In this document: piece after piece, positions 4,573 through 5,608 of the stretch
How the letters are laid out: every line of letters starts with the position of its first letter
How positions within the stretch are numbered: the stretch's first letter is position 1
NCBI GenBank assembly: GCA_003222555.1
Contig: QHWL01000479.1
Location: forward strand, 1-5,608
Origin: Acidobacteriota bacterium
Lineage (GTDB): Bacteria; Acidobacteriota; Vicinamibacteria; Vicinamibacterales; CAVVIG01
Length of the DNA: 5,608 bases
Reading direction: 5' to 3'
Notes under the pieces: model-generated
What the model saw: the letters and a program-made list of their open reading frames with translations, nothing else
Databases searched by the model: none
Told to the model about the DNA's origin: nothing
Made by a program: the position numbers and the translations under genes

Positions 4573-5472
4573 CTATCGCTTCGCTGCCGGGATTTGCAGA
4601 TCGAGAGAGGCAAGGTAGGCCGAGAACTTGTCGCCGAGGTCGGGCCGCCGCAGCGCGAAGTAGACCACCGCCTTGAGAAAGCCGAGCTTGTTGCCGGTAT
4701 CGTGCCGCACGCCCTTGATTTCGAAGGCGTAGATCGGCCGCGACTTCAACAGCTCGCGGAGCCCGTTGGTGAGCTGAATTTCGCCGGTCCGATCGCTTTT
4801 GGTCGTGGCGAGCGCGGGGAAGATATCCGGAGTCAGCACGTAGCGTCCGATGATCGCCAGGTCCGAGGGCGCGTCCTCGTTGCGTGGCTTCTCGACGAGG
4901 TCGCGCACCTGATAAACGCCCGGGCCCAGGCGGGCGCTCGGCTCGAAGGCGATCACGCCGTAGCTCGAAATCTCCTCGCGCGGCACCCGCTCGACCGCGA
5001 GGACGGGACCGCCGACCTGCGCGAACACGTCAATGAGCTGTCTGATCCCCGGCGGCTCCGCGTCGATCACATCGTCGGCAAGGATGACGGCGAAGGGCTC
5101 ATCGCCGACCAGCTCGCGTGCGACCAGCACCGCGTGACCGAGCCCGAGCGGCTCGCCCTGGCGGACGTACGCGACGTTGATCATGTTGGAGATTTTGCGG
5201 ATTTCGGCGAGCTGATCGCGTTTGCCGCGCGCTTCGAGGAACGATTCCAGTTCCACCGAGACGTCGAAGTGATCCTCGATCGCGTTTTTGCCGCGCCCCG
5301 TGACGAGGATCATGTTGTCGATGCCGGCGGCGCTTGCCTCTTCGACGCCGTACTGGATGATCGGCTTGTCGACCAGCGGCAGCATTTCCTTGGGCTGCGC
5401 TTTCGTGACGGGCAGAAACCGCGTGCCGAGGCCGGCGGCGGGGAAGACGGCTTTGCGAACTTTGGAAGCCAC
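4573..5472 (-). CDS. galU: UTP-glucose-1-phosphate uridylyltransferase GalU
   Basis: GalU joins UTP and glucose-1-phosphate to give UDP-glucose and pyrophosphate in the cytoplasm, supplying glucosyl units for polysaccharides, lipopolysaccharide and glycolipids. The 299-residue product matches the family's usual length of about 300. Motifs in order: FPAAGLGTRFLP (10-21) with the phosphate-binding glycines, TKAQPKEMLPLVDKP (23-37), GLGHAVL (110-116), LADD (131-134) at the metal site, VEKP (193-196), TGEIQLTN (229-236) and DTGNKLGF (258-265). The GTG at 5472 is chosen because it sits a few codons before the conserved AVFPAAG. The next upstream ATG (5562) would lie inside divergent serS. No clear Shine-Dalgarno precedes the GTG. 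Nearby glmU makes another envelope nucleotide sugar but is not cotranscribed with it. The TAG stop lies ten bases from a repeat element. Confidence 0.95.
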   Translation of the reverse strand: MASKVRKAVFPAAGLGTRFLPVTKAQPKEMLPLVDKPIIQYGVEEASAAGIDNMILVTGRGKNAIEDHFDVSVELESFLEARGKRDQLAEIRKISNMINVAYVRQGEPLGLGHAVLVARELVGDEPFAVILADDVIDAEPPGIRQLIDVFAQVGGPVLAVERVPREEISSYGVIAFEPSARLGPGVYQVRDLVEKPRNEDAPSDLAIIGRYVLTPDIFPALATTKSDRTGEIQLTNGLRELLKSRPIYAFEIKGVRHDTGNKLGFLKAVVYFALRRPDLGDKFSAYLASLDLQIPAAKR

Positions 5473-5532
5473 GAGGCGATCGTAGCAGAGGACTCGGCCT
5501 CGACGCGAATATACAATGGATGGCCGAGGACC
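5473..5532. promoter_or_regulatory. Divergent promoter region between galU and serS
   Basis: These 60 bp must drive both genes. An AT-rich island, GAATATACAAT (5507-5517), stands out in otherwise GC-rich DNA. It gives TACAAT (5512-5517) as a possible plus-strand -10 for serS and TATATT (5513-5508) as a minus-strand -10 for galU. The two overlap, so transcription in one direction may hinder the other. No good -35 is seen for either. GAGGA (5526-5530) is a close but plausible Shine-Dalgarno for serS. Confidence 0.4.
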
Positions 5533-5608
5533 ATGCTCGACCCCAGGTTCATCCGCGACCACGTCGAGGAGGTGCGCGCCGGCCTTAGAAACCGGGGCCT
5601 CGACCCCG
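5533..5608 (+). CDS. serS: Seryl-tRNA synthetase, first 25 codons
   Basis: The ATG at 5533 opens a frame that runs off the right edge and reads MLDPRFIRDHVEEVRAGLRN, then RGLDP. This is the typical bacterial SerRS N-terminus (MLDxxxIRxxxExVxxxLxxRG), the first helix before the long coiled-coil arm that contacts the variable arm of tRNA-Ser. The enzyme charges tRNA-Ser with serine. The aminoacylation domain is beyond the window, so the call rests on 25 residues. GAGGA lies just upstream. It is divergent from galU. Confidence 0.82.
   Translation, partial: MLDPRFIRDHVEEVRAGLRNRGLDP

Noticed and set aside
5473..5562. Extension of GalU to an ATG at 5562
   Set aside because: It would run into the serS coding region and add 30 residues before a conserved N-terminus that normally begins only a few codons before AVFPAAG.

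Overview
The window looks like chromosomal DNA from a GC-rich, free-living bacterium. Gene content and the style of the intergenic repeats suggest Acidobacteriota (perhaps the Vicinamibacteria), but this is inference and no marker gene here settles it. There is no phage, plasmid, transposase, CRISPR array or RNA gene. It is mainly a housekeeping region; what is unusual lies in the intergenic DNA.

Layout. Bases 1-2179 hold three minus-strand genes, read right to left: rsmI (16S rRNA 2'-O-methyltransferase), a small TPR-repeat protein of unknown role, and the first 140 codons of glmU (UDP-GlcNAc synthesis), which runs off the left edge. The TPR gene has its own good promoter and Shine-Dalgarno site, so the three are probably not one tight operon. 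A CCAAG-rich repeat lies between the TPR gene and glmU. Bases 2224-4395 hold two plus-strand genes: a DUF885 putative metallopeptidase divergent from rsmI, then an FmdB-type zinc-ribbon protein with a long low-complexity tail. A perfect 17-bp palindrome sits just before the fmdB-type start and contains its best Shine-Dalgarno match.

The 177-bp gap between the convergent fmdB-type gene and galU is filled almost entirely by two different repeat elements: a 48-bp cloverleaf-like inverted repeat and a 100-bp imperfect hairpin built from 9-nt CGCAGAG units. galU (UDP-glucose synthesis) occupies 4573-5472 on the minus strand. It is divergent from serS (seryl-tRNA synthetase), whose first 25 codons are visible at the right edge.

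The genes do not form one obvious pathway. glmU and galU both make nucleotide sugars for the cell envelope, rsmI and serS serve translation, and the TPR, DUF885 and FmdB-type genes have no firm function. I see no convincing new multi-gene system. The best leads are the hairpin over the fmdB-type ribosome-binding site, the two stacked repeat elements, and a large difference in third-position GC between rsmI and the neighbouring DUF885 gene.
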